Position numbers and translations under genes: made by a program. From positions 83,205 to 147,204 of the forward strand of contig JAFDZM010000068.1 in assembly GCA_018266915.1 (NCBI GenBank): a stretch of 64,000 nt of DNA, read 5' to 3'. The notes beneath the pieces were generated by a model. It was given only the letters and a program-made list of their open reading frames with translations, did not search any database and was not told the DNA's origin. Shown here piece after piece: positions 16,491 to 24,579 of the stretch (position 1 is the stretch's first letter; each line of letters starts with the position of its first letter). The DNA is from Bacteroidota bacterium. GTDB lineage: Bacteria > Bacteroidota > Bacteroidia > Sphingobacteriales > Sphingobacteriaceae.

Positions 16491-16523
16491 AAAACCTCCA
16501 AGCGGCAAGCGCAAGGAGGTTTT
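16491..16523 (+). terminator. Rho-independent terminator after the mob genes
   Basis: Stem AAAACCTCC/GGAGGTTTT (9 bp) followed by ATTTTTA, downstream of the relaxase operon. Confidence 0.7.
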
Positions 16524-16533
16524 ATTTTTAAAC

Positions 16534-16564
16534 AAAAAAGGAATGCTGAAAGCGTTCCTTTTTT
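16534..16564. terminator. Bidirectional terminator
   Basis: Perfect 10-bp stem AAAAAAGGAA/TTCCTTTTTT with an 11-nt loop. It gives a T-run on both strands between the mob operon (plus) and the cyclase-like gene (minus). Confidence 0.75.
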
Positions 16565-16598
16565 GCATCAGGTTACTAGTCTAAGATTTACTATGGAA

Positions 16599-17510
16599 TT
16601 ATTGTTCCCGCTTACGCAATAAAACTACATACTTATCATTTTCAATTCGGACGTCAGCACTTGTCACTTTCGAGACAGAGCGACTATCAGAAAATCCAAC
16701 ACGCTCAAATTCATGTTTGACATCGTAAAGGCCATCCTGCGAAATAAAGTTATTTGTTGCCTGAAGATGAACCATACCTTCTCCACTTCTGCTATTCCAT
16801 CCAAAACGCGGATGATAGACCAAACGATTTACCAGTTTTAGCCTATCCTTTGCAAATCCAATTTTTAAGTCGGCCGAACAGTTATGTATCCCATGCTCCG
16901 AGATCATTGATAAATCTTTAACTCCATACCACTTAAACTCGTCATATACTTTATAGTCTAGAGGATTTTCAAAAAGACAGAACAATTCACTTACGCAATT
17001 CATAAACTTCTTATTTTCATTATGAAGCGCAGCGTGAAGCTCGGTATCAAACAGTATTCTCATCCCTTTCGCTGGTTTTTCAAGCCCTACCGCCGTAGTA
17101 ACAGCTTTCCCTAAGATCAGGCGCCCTAGATGATGAATTCTTTCCGTTTCAATTATTTCACCATATGCCATTCCTCCCCTACAAAGAATTCCCCTTTCTA
17201 TAGCCATATGCATATATTTATGGGTAAATAAAACTATCTTTTCTATCGACCGAGACCATGCAAAAAAGCAGTCCGATAGTTGAGCTATTTTAACATCTGC
17301 GAATTCATGCTCAAGTAATTGGAGTATTTCTCTAAACGCGACAAGAAGATTAGCCGCCAAAAATTGGTTATTCTTTTGCTCTTCGGTTCCGTCCGTCCAA
17401 GCCTCAAAATCTTTATCAGTTAGTTTGATTAGATTATTTGTCAACGCTCCAAATCCCAAGATATCAACAAATAACACTGCGCCATTATAAGACTCCAATT
17501 GTTTTCCCAT
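16599..17510 (-). CDS. Class III nucleotide-cyclase-like protein
   Basis: A 303-residue protein with no membrane helix. The cyclase pattern is visible in order: FVDILGFG (metal Asp), VKIAQLSDCFFAWS (second Asp; Gly of the usual GD replaced by Ser), RGGMAYGE (GxxxGE-type strand) and LGKAVTTAVGLEKPAKGMRILFD, equivalent to the VNxAARLE motif. The usual transition-state Asn and Arg are replaced by Thr and Gly. This resembles the divergent cyclases found in Pycsar-type anti-phage systems, but no cyclic-nucleotide-binding effector is next to it. It could signal by a cyclic nucleotide or be catalytically inactive. Confidence 0.6.
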   Translation of the reverse strand: MGKQLESYNGAVLFVDILGFGALTNNLIKLTDKDFEAWTDGTEEQKNNQFLAANLLVAFREILQLLEHEFADVKIAQLSDCFFAWSRSIEKIVLFTHKYMHMAIERGILCRGGMAYGEIIETERIHHLGRLILGKAVTTAVGLEKPAKGMRILFDTELHAALHNENKKFMNCVSELFCLFENPLDYKVYDEFKWYGVKDLSMISEHGIHNCSADLKIGFAKDRLKLVNRLVYHPRFGWNSRSGEGMVHLQATNNFISQDGLYDVKHEFERVGFSDSRSVSKVTSADVRIENDKYVVLLRKREQ

Positions 17511-17584
17511 GTCGATAAAGTTTATTTAGGTGATGAAGGTTTGAATATGAGATTGAGACGCAGGATATATGAGTTTTAGAAGAA

Positions 17585-17980
17585 TTAATTGCGGTTTTTC
17601 AACAATTCGACCTTTTCCCGTTCGCTCGCCAAAAGTTGTTCGTAGAGCTTTTTATTTTCTTCGTAAACCTCTACCAACTTATCGATCGGGTTAAAAGTGC
17701 TGTTAAAGGCATAAACCGCACCGTTATTTGTACTGTTATCATTAAACGTATTAAAGTAATTGACTACAGCTTCTTCACTAAAGTTTTTTATTGCCTCGGG
17801 GGTTACACCCAATACTTTTGCAATTTTGTTTAGTGCCTCATCTTCGACATCTGCGCTTTGCTCAATTTTGGAAACAGCTTGTTGGCTAACGCCTAATTCT
17901 GTCGCTAGAGTCTCTTGCTTTATACCACGCAGCTCGCGGATTTTACTGATTTTTCGTCCGATATGTATAGTCTCTGCCAT
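17585..17980 (-). CDS. XRE-family helix-turn-helix regulator
   Basis: 131 residues from the ATG of MAETIHIGRKISKIRELRG; a longer frame upstream lacks homology to the family. The HTH domain spans residues 5-65 (QETLATELGVSQQAVSKIEQ), and a Glu/Lys-rich coiled coil (PIDKLVEVYEENKKLYEQLL) forms the C-terminus. It lies 74 bp upstream of the cyclase-like gene on the same strand and is divergent from the HEPN gene, so it probably controls this cassette. Confidence 0.88.
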   Translation of the reverse strand: MAETIHIGRKISKIRELRGIKQETLATELGVSQQAVSKIEQSADVEDEALNKIAKVLGVTPEAIKNFSEEAVVNYFNTFNDNSTNNGAVYAFNSTFNPIDKLVEVYEENKKLYEQLLASEREKVELLKNRN

Positions 17981-18119
17981 AATCAAAGGTATTGGTATTT
18001 TGTAAATGTAAGAAACAACTTTCGGTTTGTAAAACACAACCATGTATGGTTCGGTACGGCACAACAGCCCATTTACTTTGAATTACCGGACAATGCCGCC
18101 CGGTGTCAAAAATAATCTT

Positions 18120-19532
18120 ATGAACACCGTACTGAATCAATGGGTGAACTGCCCTATAAATCTCTCGACTCACGAAATTGAAAACCCTTATATTGTAATC
18201 GACGACTTCTTTTCGGCTGATGACCTGAGCGGTCACCTGGGATATTTGAAAAAGTGGCGGGACCGGGTTATCGGGCCGGGCTATTATGTTGATTTGAAAG
18301 GCAGTCCTTCAGGACTGCTTTGGCGGCATGAATTGAACATCAGGCTTATTGAAAGTGTTGCTCAGTTGTTGAATTCATCGGGTTTAATGAAAGGCAACGC
18401 CGTAGACATTAACACCGAGGACAATATGCAAGAGGCAATCATAGTTAAAAGTAAGCTCAATGAATCAGAGATCAGCAACCCGTTGATTGTGATAAATGCA
18501 TTCTTCGAGGGGCGAACGATCAGCTGGTATCGCGAAGAACTTCAAGAATGGTTAAGGTATGGCCTTTCAACGGACGCCGCGAAAGAGTTCGTTTGCAGCC
18601 CGGACCTCGTTATTGTCTTTGAGAATTTGCAAAAACTGTATGCGGCCGCATGGATAATGCTGGCAGCCCACGAGGAACAAACTGCTGAAACCGAACAGGC
18701 GGAAAAACCGCCAGTTTCTAACGTCCGGCTATATAATCTTGACAATGAGCCGTTGCCCATACACCAGGAAATTCTACCCAATTTGGTTTCCATTATCAAA
18801 AATAAATTACCGACAACTTACGCAATTTATTATCTGGGTTATAAACCCGGCAATCACACCTCGGCGTTTTTATTAGTGCTCACAGCCGATTATGAGCAAG
18901 GTGAGGCATTAAGTCTTGGCACTATGCTGGAAGAAAGCTGCCGCCCTTCAAACGTAGTTATTCTGGTACATTATGCATCAGCGGTTGTCAATGCCATAAA
19001 CAAGGGTGATCATTTCTTCAATCGTGCGCTGGCTTGTCCCGCTTTATATATTTCAGGTAACATGCTGTTGCCTGATTCGGACGTTATTAAACCCAGTACG
19101 CCCAATGACTTGGGAGAAGCAAATTGGGAACGATGGAGGAAACAGGCAAAAGAGTTTTTAATGGGCGCGGAGTATTATTTATCAGTGGGAGCTTATTCAG
19201 CTGCTTTATTCTCCTTGCATCAGTGCGCCGAAGATGTATTAATAGCGATTGTCCGTTCTGTGTTGGGTTATAAAATCAATAGCCATAATCTTCTGCGCTT
19301 ACTGCGTGTTACTCAATTTTTCACCAACGATCTGACGGCTGTTTCTAAAATCGAAACCGAACAAGGCAAGCGGAATTTTAACATTTTAAAGGATGCGTAT
19401 ATCGACGTTAGATATCGGGATAGTTACGAGCCGGATAGTTCTTCTTTGGATATTTTATATCCGGTTGTACGTGATTTACTATCTACAGCCGAGGAAATAC
19501 ACCACCAATTTTTATTGCGAAATAGTATCTGA
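18120..19532 (+). CDS. HEPN-domain protein with nucleotidyltransferase-like middle region
   Basis: About 470 residues from ATG at 18120 (upstream in-frame starts at 18042 and 18093 overlap the promoter of the divergent XRE gene). The C-terminal ~130 residues are a HEPN domain (WRKQAKEFLMGAEYYLSVGAYSAALFSLHQCAEDVL; SHNLLRLL; RYRDSY). The middle (TYAIYYLGYKPGNHTSAFLLVLTA) recalls a degenerate MNT-type nucleotidyltransferase strand pair. HEPN proteins include RNases and toxins, often in mobile elements. No clear R-x4-6-H RNase motif is evident, so activity is uncertain. Confidence 0.72.
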   Translation: MNTVLNQWVNCPINLSTHEIENPYIVIDDFFSADDLSGHLGYLKKWRDRVIGPGYYVDLKGSPSGLLWRHELNIRLIESVAQLLNSSGLMKGNAVDINTEDNMQEAIIVKSKLNESEISNPLIVINAFFEGRTISWYREELQEWLRYGLSTDAAKEFVCSPDLVIVFENLQKLYAAAWIMLAAHEEQTAETEQAEKPPVSNVRLYNLDNEPLPIHQEILPNLVSIIKNKLPTTYAIYYLGYKPGNHTSAFLLVLTADYEQGEALSLGTMLEESCRPSNVVILVHYASAVVNAINKGDHFFNRALACPALYISGNMLLPDSDVIKPSTPNDLGEANWERWRKQAKEFLMGAEYYLSVGAYSAALFSLHQCAEDVLIAIVRSVLGYKINSHNLLRLLRVTQFFTNDLTAVSKIETEQGKRNFNILKDAYIDVRYRDSYEPDSSSLDILYPVVRDLLSTAEEIHHQFLLRNSI

Positions 19533-20147
19533 TAAGCAGGCCATTTAGAAATGTGTCCCGCGTTAATTGCCGTTGCACATGCTGCGGCAAACGGCTCATT
19601 ACATTACGCTTGTTGTCACGCGCTACATTTCAGTCGCCGTCAGCCTCGCTTTACCTGAAACTCGTTGCCCAATGCAACAGGTTTTTCTCGCTTCTAATCC
19701 GACATGAGGACATTTGCAAATACTTATGGTTTTAAATTATAACCATAGGTTTTAGAAGATACTACTAGTAAACCTTACAATAGCATAGCACCGCTTCCAC
19801 AAAATTAGCACTGCAGGTAAACCGTCAAGGGTATATGAACCGCGATGATAGAATCGCGGCACTTGACACTTTCCCTGCTTGCTGCTGCCAGTTGTTTAAG
19901 CGTTGCAATGCGTTAGTATGTACTGATTTTTTTACGCTTACTTGTAATAAACTTCATAGTGCTGCGTCATAATGGTGCATCGGGCGAAAGCCCGGTCGTA
20001 TTTACAAAATTACCTGGCTTCGGCTGATGGGTTTCTGTAAGTACGGCGACCACTCTCCGGCCAGTTAATTCGCCGGAAGCACCCTTCTGAAGTGGTTGCA
20101 GGAGATCAGTGATTTTCCGGTCAGAATAAACCTTCGAATTATTGTCT
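19533..20147. other. Noncoding, hairpin-rich region of the element
   Basis: No convincing gene in 615 bp. Several strong inverted repeats occur: TATGGTT/AACCATA (19725-19747); a two-storey stem with GTCAAG/CTTGAC outside CCGCGAT/ATCGCGG (19824-19867); and CGGGC-GAAA-GCCCG with a GNRA tetraloop (19981-19994). This could encode a structured RNA or hold recombination or replication sites. Confidence 0.5.
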
Positions 20148-20318
20148 ATGAAGGCCGGACTATCCGAGAAGAGGAATATTACTCCTCAGCAAGCAGTAAA
20201 AATTTTGGAGCAAAGTGGCTTGAAAGTAACTGAAAAAGATGCTGAGATAATCTTGGATTTCTTATATTTTTTAGGTAAATTAACTGTAAATCAATACTTT
20301 AAAAACGATAAGAAATAG
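20148..20318 (+). CDS. Small protein upstream of the recombinase
   Basis: A 56-residue frame: MKAGLSEKRNITPQQAVKIL, then EKDAEIILDFLYFLGKL and NQYFKNDKK. It has the helix pattern and 'ITPQQA...LDFLY' wording of short conserved proteins often seen just before integrase or recombinase genes in Bacteroidota. The gap to the recombinase ATG is 21 bp, so they are co-transcribed. It may help or control excision; function unknown. Confidence 0.7.
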   Translation: MKAGLSEKRNITPQQAVKILEQSGLKVTEKDAEIILDFLYFLGKLTVNQYFKNDKK

Positions 20319-20339
20319 CCATATCTAACCTTGCTTATT

Positions 20340-21905
20340 ATGAATTCTGCCTACTTATATGTGCGTGTAAGCACCGATGAACAAAAAAGAAAAGGATACT
20401 CATTACCGGAGCAGGAAGACCGCCTATTGCGCCACTGTGAACAAAATAACATAGAGGTCAAGGGTATCTTCCGCGAAGATTACTCAGCCAAGAATTTTAA
20501 TCGCCCGGAGTGGACGAAACTATTGGGTATACTCAAAAATAGGAAGAAAAAAGACCAGGAGAATGTACTGTTTATCAAATGGGATAGGTTCAGCCGGAAC
20601 ATCGAGTACGCCTATCAGATGATCGGCATCCTAAGAAGCCACAACGTTCAGGCAATGGCAATTGACCAGCCCATCGACTTCAAGATACCGGAAAGCACTG
20701 TAATGCTTGCTGTTTACCTTGCCGTCCCTGAATCTGAAAACACAAGAAGAGCATTAAATACATTAACAGGAATGCGGAGAGCAAGAAAAGCGGGGCGTTG
20801 CGTGTCAACCGCACCAAAAGGGTATCAAAACCTTTCGCACCCTGATGGAAGAAAATACATTGCTCCCAAACAGCCTGAAGCTGATTTAATGCGCTGGGTA
20901 TTTTCCGAACTTTCAACCGGTAATTACAGCGGCGAACAGGTGCGAAAAATGGCCTATGCAAAAGGCTTGAAATGTGAGCGAAACAATTTCTGGAAGATTA
21001 TTCGTAATCCGATATACTGCGGAACCATTGTTGTACCGCCTTATGAAGATGAGGAAATACAATTTGTAAAAGGATTACACGAGCCTCTAATTTCAGAAAG
21101 CCTTTTTTACGATGTTCAGGACGTATTAAACGGCAATAAGCGCAAAACCGCAGTCAAGTTCGTTTCAACTGACTTGTTGCCTTTAAGGGGCTTTTTAGAG
21201 TGCCCTGATTGTCACCGGATGCTAACGGGAAGTGCATCAAAAGGACGACACGGCAAGTACTTTCATTACTATCATTGTACGAGCGGCTGTAAGTGCCGCT
21301 TTAAAGCGGCCACAGTTAATGAATATTTTGAGAATGAACTATTGAATTTTCAGCTTACACCCGCGACAGGGATGCTTTTTAAGCGGGTAGTGATCGATGT
21401 ATATCAATCGGAAAAGCGGGGAGATATAGATGAACGTAAAACTATTTTAGCAGAAATAGAGCGTCAGGAGGCGTTACTGTCTAATGCAAGAAAGCAGATT
21501 GCTGCGAATGAGATTGAGCCGGATGATTTTAAAGCCATCAAAACAGACTGCAATAAGGCTCTTAAAATGCTTGAAGATAAATTGGAAAGTCTGCCAACGA
21601 AGGGGGATAGCCTGCGCACGATTGAAACCCTTTTAGATATACTTATCGCAAAGTTTACAAATATTCAAAGTCACTTTAGACAGTCTTCTATACTTGACAA
21701 ACGCAAGCTAATCGGTTCGATGTACCCCAAAAATCTCTGCTTTGACGGAGTAGGACATCGAACCCCTTACTTGAATGAGCCGCTTTCTCTTATTATGCAG
21801 ATTAACAAGCACTTACAAGGGCTTGAAAACGGAAAAAGGCCATCTTTCGATGACCTTTCCCTTATGGTAGCCCGTAGGGGAATCGAACCCCTGTTTCAAG
21901 AATGA
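20340..21905 (+). CDS. Serine recombinase / integrase
   Basis: 521 residues from ATG at 20340. The N-terminal resolvase domain has the catalytic Ser in YLYVRVSTDEQ, and WDRFSRN holds conserved Arg residues. A 'Recombinase' domain (VSTAPKGYQN to GTIVV) is followed by a zinc-ribbon (CPDC...CTSGCKC) and a coiled coil (residues ~360-440). The gene ends inside tRNA-Glu, and its last codons (VARRGIEPLFQE) are tRNA sequence read on the other strand. Serine integrases usually have short target sites, so the 16-bp tRNA repeat is notable. It most likely integrates and excises this element. Confidence 0.93.
   Translation: MNSAYLYVRVSTDEQKRKGYSLPEQEDRLLRHCEQNNIEVKGIFREDYSAKNFNRPEWTKLLGILKNRKKKDQENVLFIKWDRFSRNIEYAYQMIGILRSHNVQAMAIDQPIDFKIPESTVMLAVYLAVPESENTRRALNTLTGMRRARKAGRCVSTAPKGYQNLSHPDGRKYIAPKQPEADLMRWVFSELSTGNYSGEQVRKMAYAKGLKCERNNFWKIIRNPIYCGTIVVPPYEDEEIQFVKGLHEPLISESLFYDVQDVLNGNKRKTAVKFVSTDLLPLRGFLECPDCHRMLTGSASKGRHGKYFHYYHCTSGCKCRFKAATVNEYFENELLNFQLTPATGMLFKRVVIDVYQSEKRGDIDERKTILAEIERQEALLSNARKQIAANEIEPDDFKAIKTDCNKALKMLEDKLESLPTKGDSLRTIETLLDILIAKFTNIQSHFRQSSILDKRKLIGSMYPKNLCFDGVGHRTPYLNEPLSLIMQINKHLQGLENGKRPSFDDLSLMVARRGIEPLFQE
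21867..21882. repeat. Right attachment repeat inside tRNA-Glu
   Basis: GTAGCCCGTAGGGGAA, identical to the copy at 1327. It lies in the 3' acceptor/T-arm end of tRNA-Glu, so the tRNA was kept intact on this side. Confidence 0.75.
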
Positions 21906-21939
21906 AAATCTTGCGTCCTAACCCCTAGACGAACGGGCC
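21868..21939 (-). tRNA. tRNA-Glu (UUC)
   Basis: The reverse complement begins GGCCCGTTCGTCTAGGGGTT and folds into a cloverleaf. Anticodon stem CAAGA/TCTTG encloses TTTTCAT with anticodon TTC, the T-arm is CAGGGGTTCGATTCCCCT-like, and the acceptor is GGCCCGT/ACGGGCT plus A. It is the integration target: no T-rich terminator follows its 3' end now, because the element was inserted there (see 1271-1303). Confidence 0.95.
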
Positions 21940-22230
21940 TTTTGATTTGAAAAACTCAATTTGGAATCTTCCGTTTCGGGATGGCAAAGATATAGCTTTA
22001 AAAGAAGTTTTAAAATAATTTTTTAAAAAATATTTAAGCCCTTTATAACAGTGTGATAATTAAGTCATAAAAACAATTTGCAGGCTTTTTTATTGTTGTT
22101 GTTATAGCCAATAGTCATACATTTATATTGAATCAATAAAAAATTGTAAGGTTTTTTATCTGCCGCGACTAAAATTCAGCCATTCAATAATTTGTAATAT
22201 TCTTTAACCACTTGAAAATAAACGAGTGAC

Positions 22231-23616
22231 ATGAAAACCTTCGACGCAATTGTAATTGGATCTGGTCAGGCGGGCGGCCCTTTAGCCAAAAAATTAGCCT
22301 TGTCCGGTAAAAAAACTGCACTAATAGAACGACGATATGTAGGCGGAACCTGCGTAAATGATGGTTGCACACCTACCAAAACCTGGGTAGCGTCGGCTAA
22401 AGCGGCATATATGGCGTCGAAAGGACATGCCCTGGGCGTCGATATCAAAAGCTTTAAGGTAAACATGGGCCAGATTCAGAAACGGAAAGATGATGTAGTG
22501 TCGTTGTTTCGTAACGGGAGTCAAAAAGGTCTTGAGGCGACTAAAGGATTGAGCCTGATATTTGGCGAGGCAGCATTTACTGGCCCCAAAACAATTTCAG
22601 TAAAGTTGAATGATGGGAAGGTGGAAGAAATGAAAGCCGATCTGATCTTTATGAATACTGGCTGTAGGCCAATTATACCTGAAATTGAAGGATTAAAGGA
22701 TATCGGTTACCTTACTTCAACTTCCATACTGGAATTGACTAAAGTTCCGGAGCACCTGTTGGTTATTGGTGGGAACTATATTGGTTTGGAGTTTGGTCAG
22801 ATGTTCAGGCGGTTTGGCAGCAAGGTTACGGTTTTGGAAAAATCGGCAAGAATTGTGTCACAGGAAGATGAGGATGTCTCTGAAGAACTAACTAAAATTA
22901 TCGAGGAAGAAAAGATCAAAATTATCGCCAATTCAGAAGCGGTAAAGTTCAAAGAAACAGGCAAAGGAAACTTGTCTGTTACTATTAAAACTGATGGCAA
23001 AGATCATAAGATCAAATGCTCACATGTGCTCATAGCTGTTGGAAGAAAACCTAATACCGAAGTACTTGCACTTGAAAAGGCCGGTGTAAAAACAGATGAA
23101 CGTGGCTTTATTAAAGTGAATGACAAACTGGAAACCAATATTGAGGGCATTTATGCTTTGGGTGATGTAAAAGGTGGCCCGGCGTTTACGCATATCTCAT
23201 ATAACGATTTTACCATTATATACCGCAATCTGGTAAAGGGCGAAAACCTGAGTATTAAAGACAGGCTGGTGCCTTATTGTATGTTTACCGATCCGCAATT
23301 GGGAAGGATTGGATTGGATGAAACCGAAGCTAAAAAGCAGGGCTTGAAAGTAAAGGTTGCCAAATTGCCGATGGATCATGTGGCCCGGGCGATTGAAACG
23401 GGGGATACACGGGGATTTATGAAGGCTATTGTCGATCCCAAAACAAAAAAGATATTAGGCGCTACAGTGCTTGGACAAGAAGGGGGTGAGATCATGACCA
23501 TATTGCAAATGGCGATGGAGGGCGGCATTACTTATGAACAAATACGCTACTTCGTATTCGCGCATCCGTTGTATGCCGAATCATTGAATAACCTTTTTAT
23601 TACTATTGAGGAGTAG
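22231..23616 (+). CDS. FAD-dependent pyridine nucleotide-disulfide oxidoreductase
   Basis: A 461-residue flavoprotein: N-terminal FAD motif GSGQAGGP, redox pair in GGTCVNDGCTPTK (C41, C46), NAD(P) motif GGNYIGLEFGQ near residue 180, and C-terminal AHPLYAESL (His-Glu couple). The C-x4-C and TPTK wording is closer to mercuric/other disulfide reductases than to lipoamide dehydrogenase (CLNxGCIPSK). It begins an operon with an EgtUV-like transporter, EgtB and EgtD, so it probably reduces ergothioneine disulfide or a related thiol. That role is inferred from context. Confidence 0.9.
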   Translation: MKTFDAIVIGSGQAGGPLAKKLALSGKKTALIERRYVGGTCVNDGCTPTKTWVASAKAAYMASKGHALGVDIKSFKVNMGQIQKRKDDVVSLFRNGSQKGLEATKGLSLIFGEAAFTGPKTISVKLNDGKVEEMKADLIFMNTGCRPIIPEIEGLKDIGYLTSTSILELTKVPEHLLVIGGNYIGLEFGQMFRRFGSKVTVLEKSARIVSQEDEDVSEELTKIIEEEKIKIIANSEAVKFKETGKGNLSVTIKTDGKDHKIKCSHVLIAVGRKPNTEVLALEKAGVKTDERGFIKVNDKLETNIEGIYALGDVKGGPAFTHISYNDFTIIYRNLVKGENLSIKDRLVPYCMFTDPQLGRIGLDETEAKKQGLKVKVAKLPMDHVARAIETGDTRGFMKAIVDPKTKKILGATVLGQEGGEIMTILQMAMEGGITYEQIRYFVFAHPLYAESLNNLFITIEE

Positions 23617-23622
23617 ATCGCC

Positions 23623-24579
23623 ATGATAAAGGTTGAGCAACTGAGTAAACATTTTTGCGATATTAAGGCTGTCGACAATATTTCATTCGAAGTAGCTGAT
23701 AATGAAAAGCTAATCTTATTGGGAACGAGCGGCTGTGGTAAGACTACCACGCTGAAAATGATCAACCGTATAATCGAGCCAACATCAGGAACTATATTCA
23801 TCGATGGTAAAAATATTTACGATCAATCTCCGGAGTTATTGAGGCGAGGTATTGGCTATGTGCTGCAGAATAATGGTTTGTTCCCGCATTATACCGTTGC
23901 TGAAAATATCGCTATAGTACCTCAATTATTAAAATGGGATAGTAAACGGATTGAAAAGCGAATTGCTGAACTAATAGAGAAACTCCATTTATCAAAAGAT
24001 CAGCTCAAAGCTTATCCAAATGAATTGAGCGGCGGTCAACAGCAGCGTGTGGGTTTGGCAAGGGCTTTAGTGGCTGATCCCCCTGTGCTATTGATGGACG
24101 AGCCCTTTGGTGCATTGGATAATGTGACCCGTTCAAAAATCCATGCTGAGTTTAAGGCTTTGGACGAATTGAAACGGAAAACCATCATCATGGTAACGCA
24201 TGATGTTCAGGAGGCTTTTGAGCTGGGTGATCGTATTAGTCTTATGGATAAAGGAAAGATCGTGCAGATTGGTACACCCACTGAGCTATTATACAAACCA
24301 GTTAATCTCTTTGTTGAATCATTTTTAAAAGAACAAAGGTTGCAGTTGGAATTTAAGGCTGTTCGCATTAAGGATATCTGGGCGCTATTGCCTTATAGCA
24401 AGAAGGTGGGGAATGTTAATCTGTATGCGGATATATCGGTTTGGTCTGGTATGGAAAGTTTTAAATCTCAGCAAGCCGATTATCTGAATATCACTCATGG
24501 AGATGAAACACGGTCGGTGGGATTTGAGCAGTTGGTAACTGCATTTTACAAATATCAAAATGGCCGCACGCATGAATGA
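23623..24579 (+). CDS. ABC transporter ATPase, EgtV/ProV-like
   Basis: A 318-residue ATPase: Walker A LGTSGCGKTT, signature LSGGQQQR, Walker B LLMDEPFGALD and H-loop VTHD. This is the quaternary amine / ergothioneine uptake type (OpuCA, EgtV). A C-terminal extension of ~75 residues replaces the CBS pair of osmoregulated homologues. It starts 6 bp after the flavoprotein gene and overlaps the permease gene by a few bases. Context favours ergothioneine rather than betaine. Confidence 0.88.
   Translation: MIKVEQLSKHFCDIKAVDNISFEVADNEKLILLGTSGCGKTTTLKMINRIIEPTSGTIFIDGKNIYDQSPELLRRGIGYVLQNNGLFPHYTVAENIAIVPQLLKWDSKRIEKRIAELIEKLHLSKDQLKAYPNELSGGQQQRVGLARALVADPPVLLMDEPFGALDNVTRSKIHAEFKALDELKRKTIIMVTHDVQEAFELGDRISLMDKGKIVQIGTPTELLYKPVNLFVESFLKEQRLQLEFKAVRIKDIWALLPYSKKVGNVNLYADISVWSGMESFKSQQADYLNITHGDETRSVGFEQLVTAFYKYQNGRTHE

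Larger units (their letters stand above)
1327..21882. mobile_element. Integrated mobilizable element in tRNA-Glu, RiPP and defence-like cargo
   Basis: The 16-bp sequence GTAGCCCGTAGGGGAA occurs at 1327 and again at 21867 inside the 3' end of tRNA-Glu. Between the copies lie a serine recombinase whose last codons read into the tRNA, a MobC/relaxase pair, and cargo unlike the flanking housekeeping genes. No conjugative transfer (tra/VirB) genes are seen, so it is probably mobilized in trans. The RiPP half looks richer in A+T than the chromosomal genes after 22 kb. Ends are inferred from the repeat and tRNA; exact crossover bases are not known. Confidence 0.8.

Noticed and set aside
16599..17510. 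Calling a complete Pycsar system
   Set aside because: No TIR- or TM-type cyclic-nucleotide effector is adjacent, and the cyclase lacks key transition-state residues.
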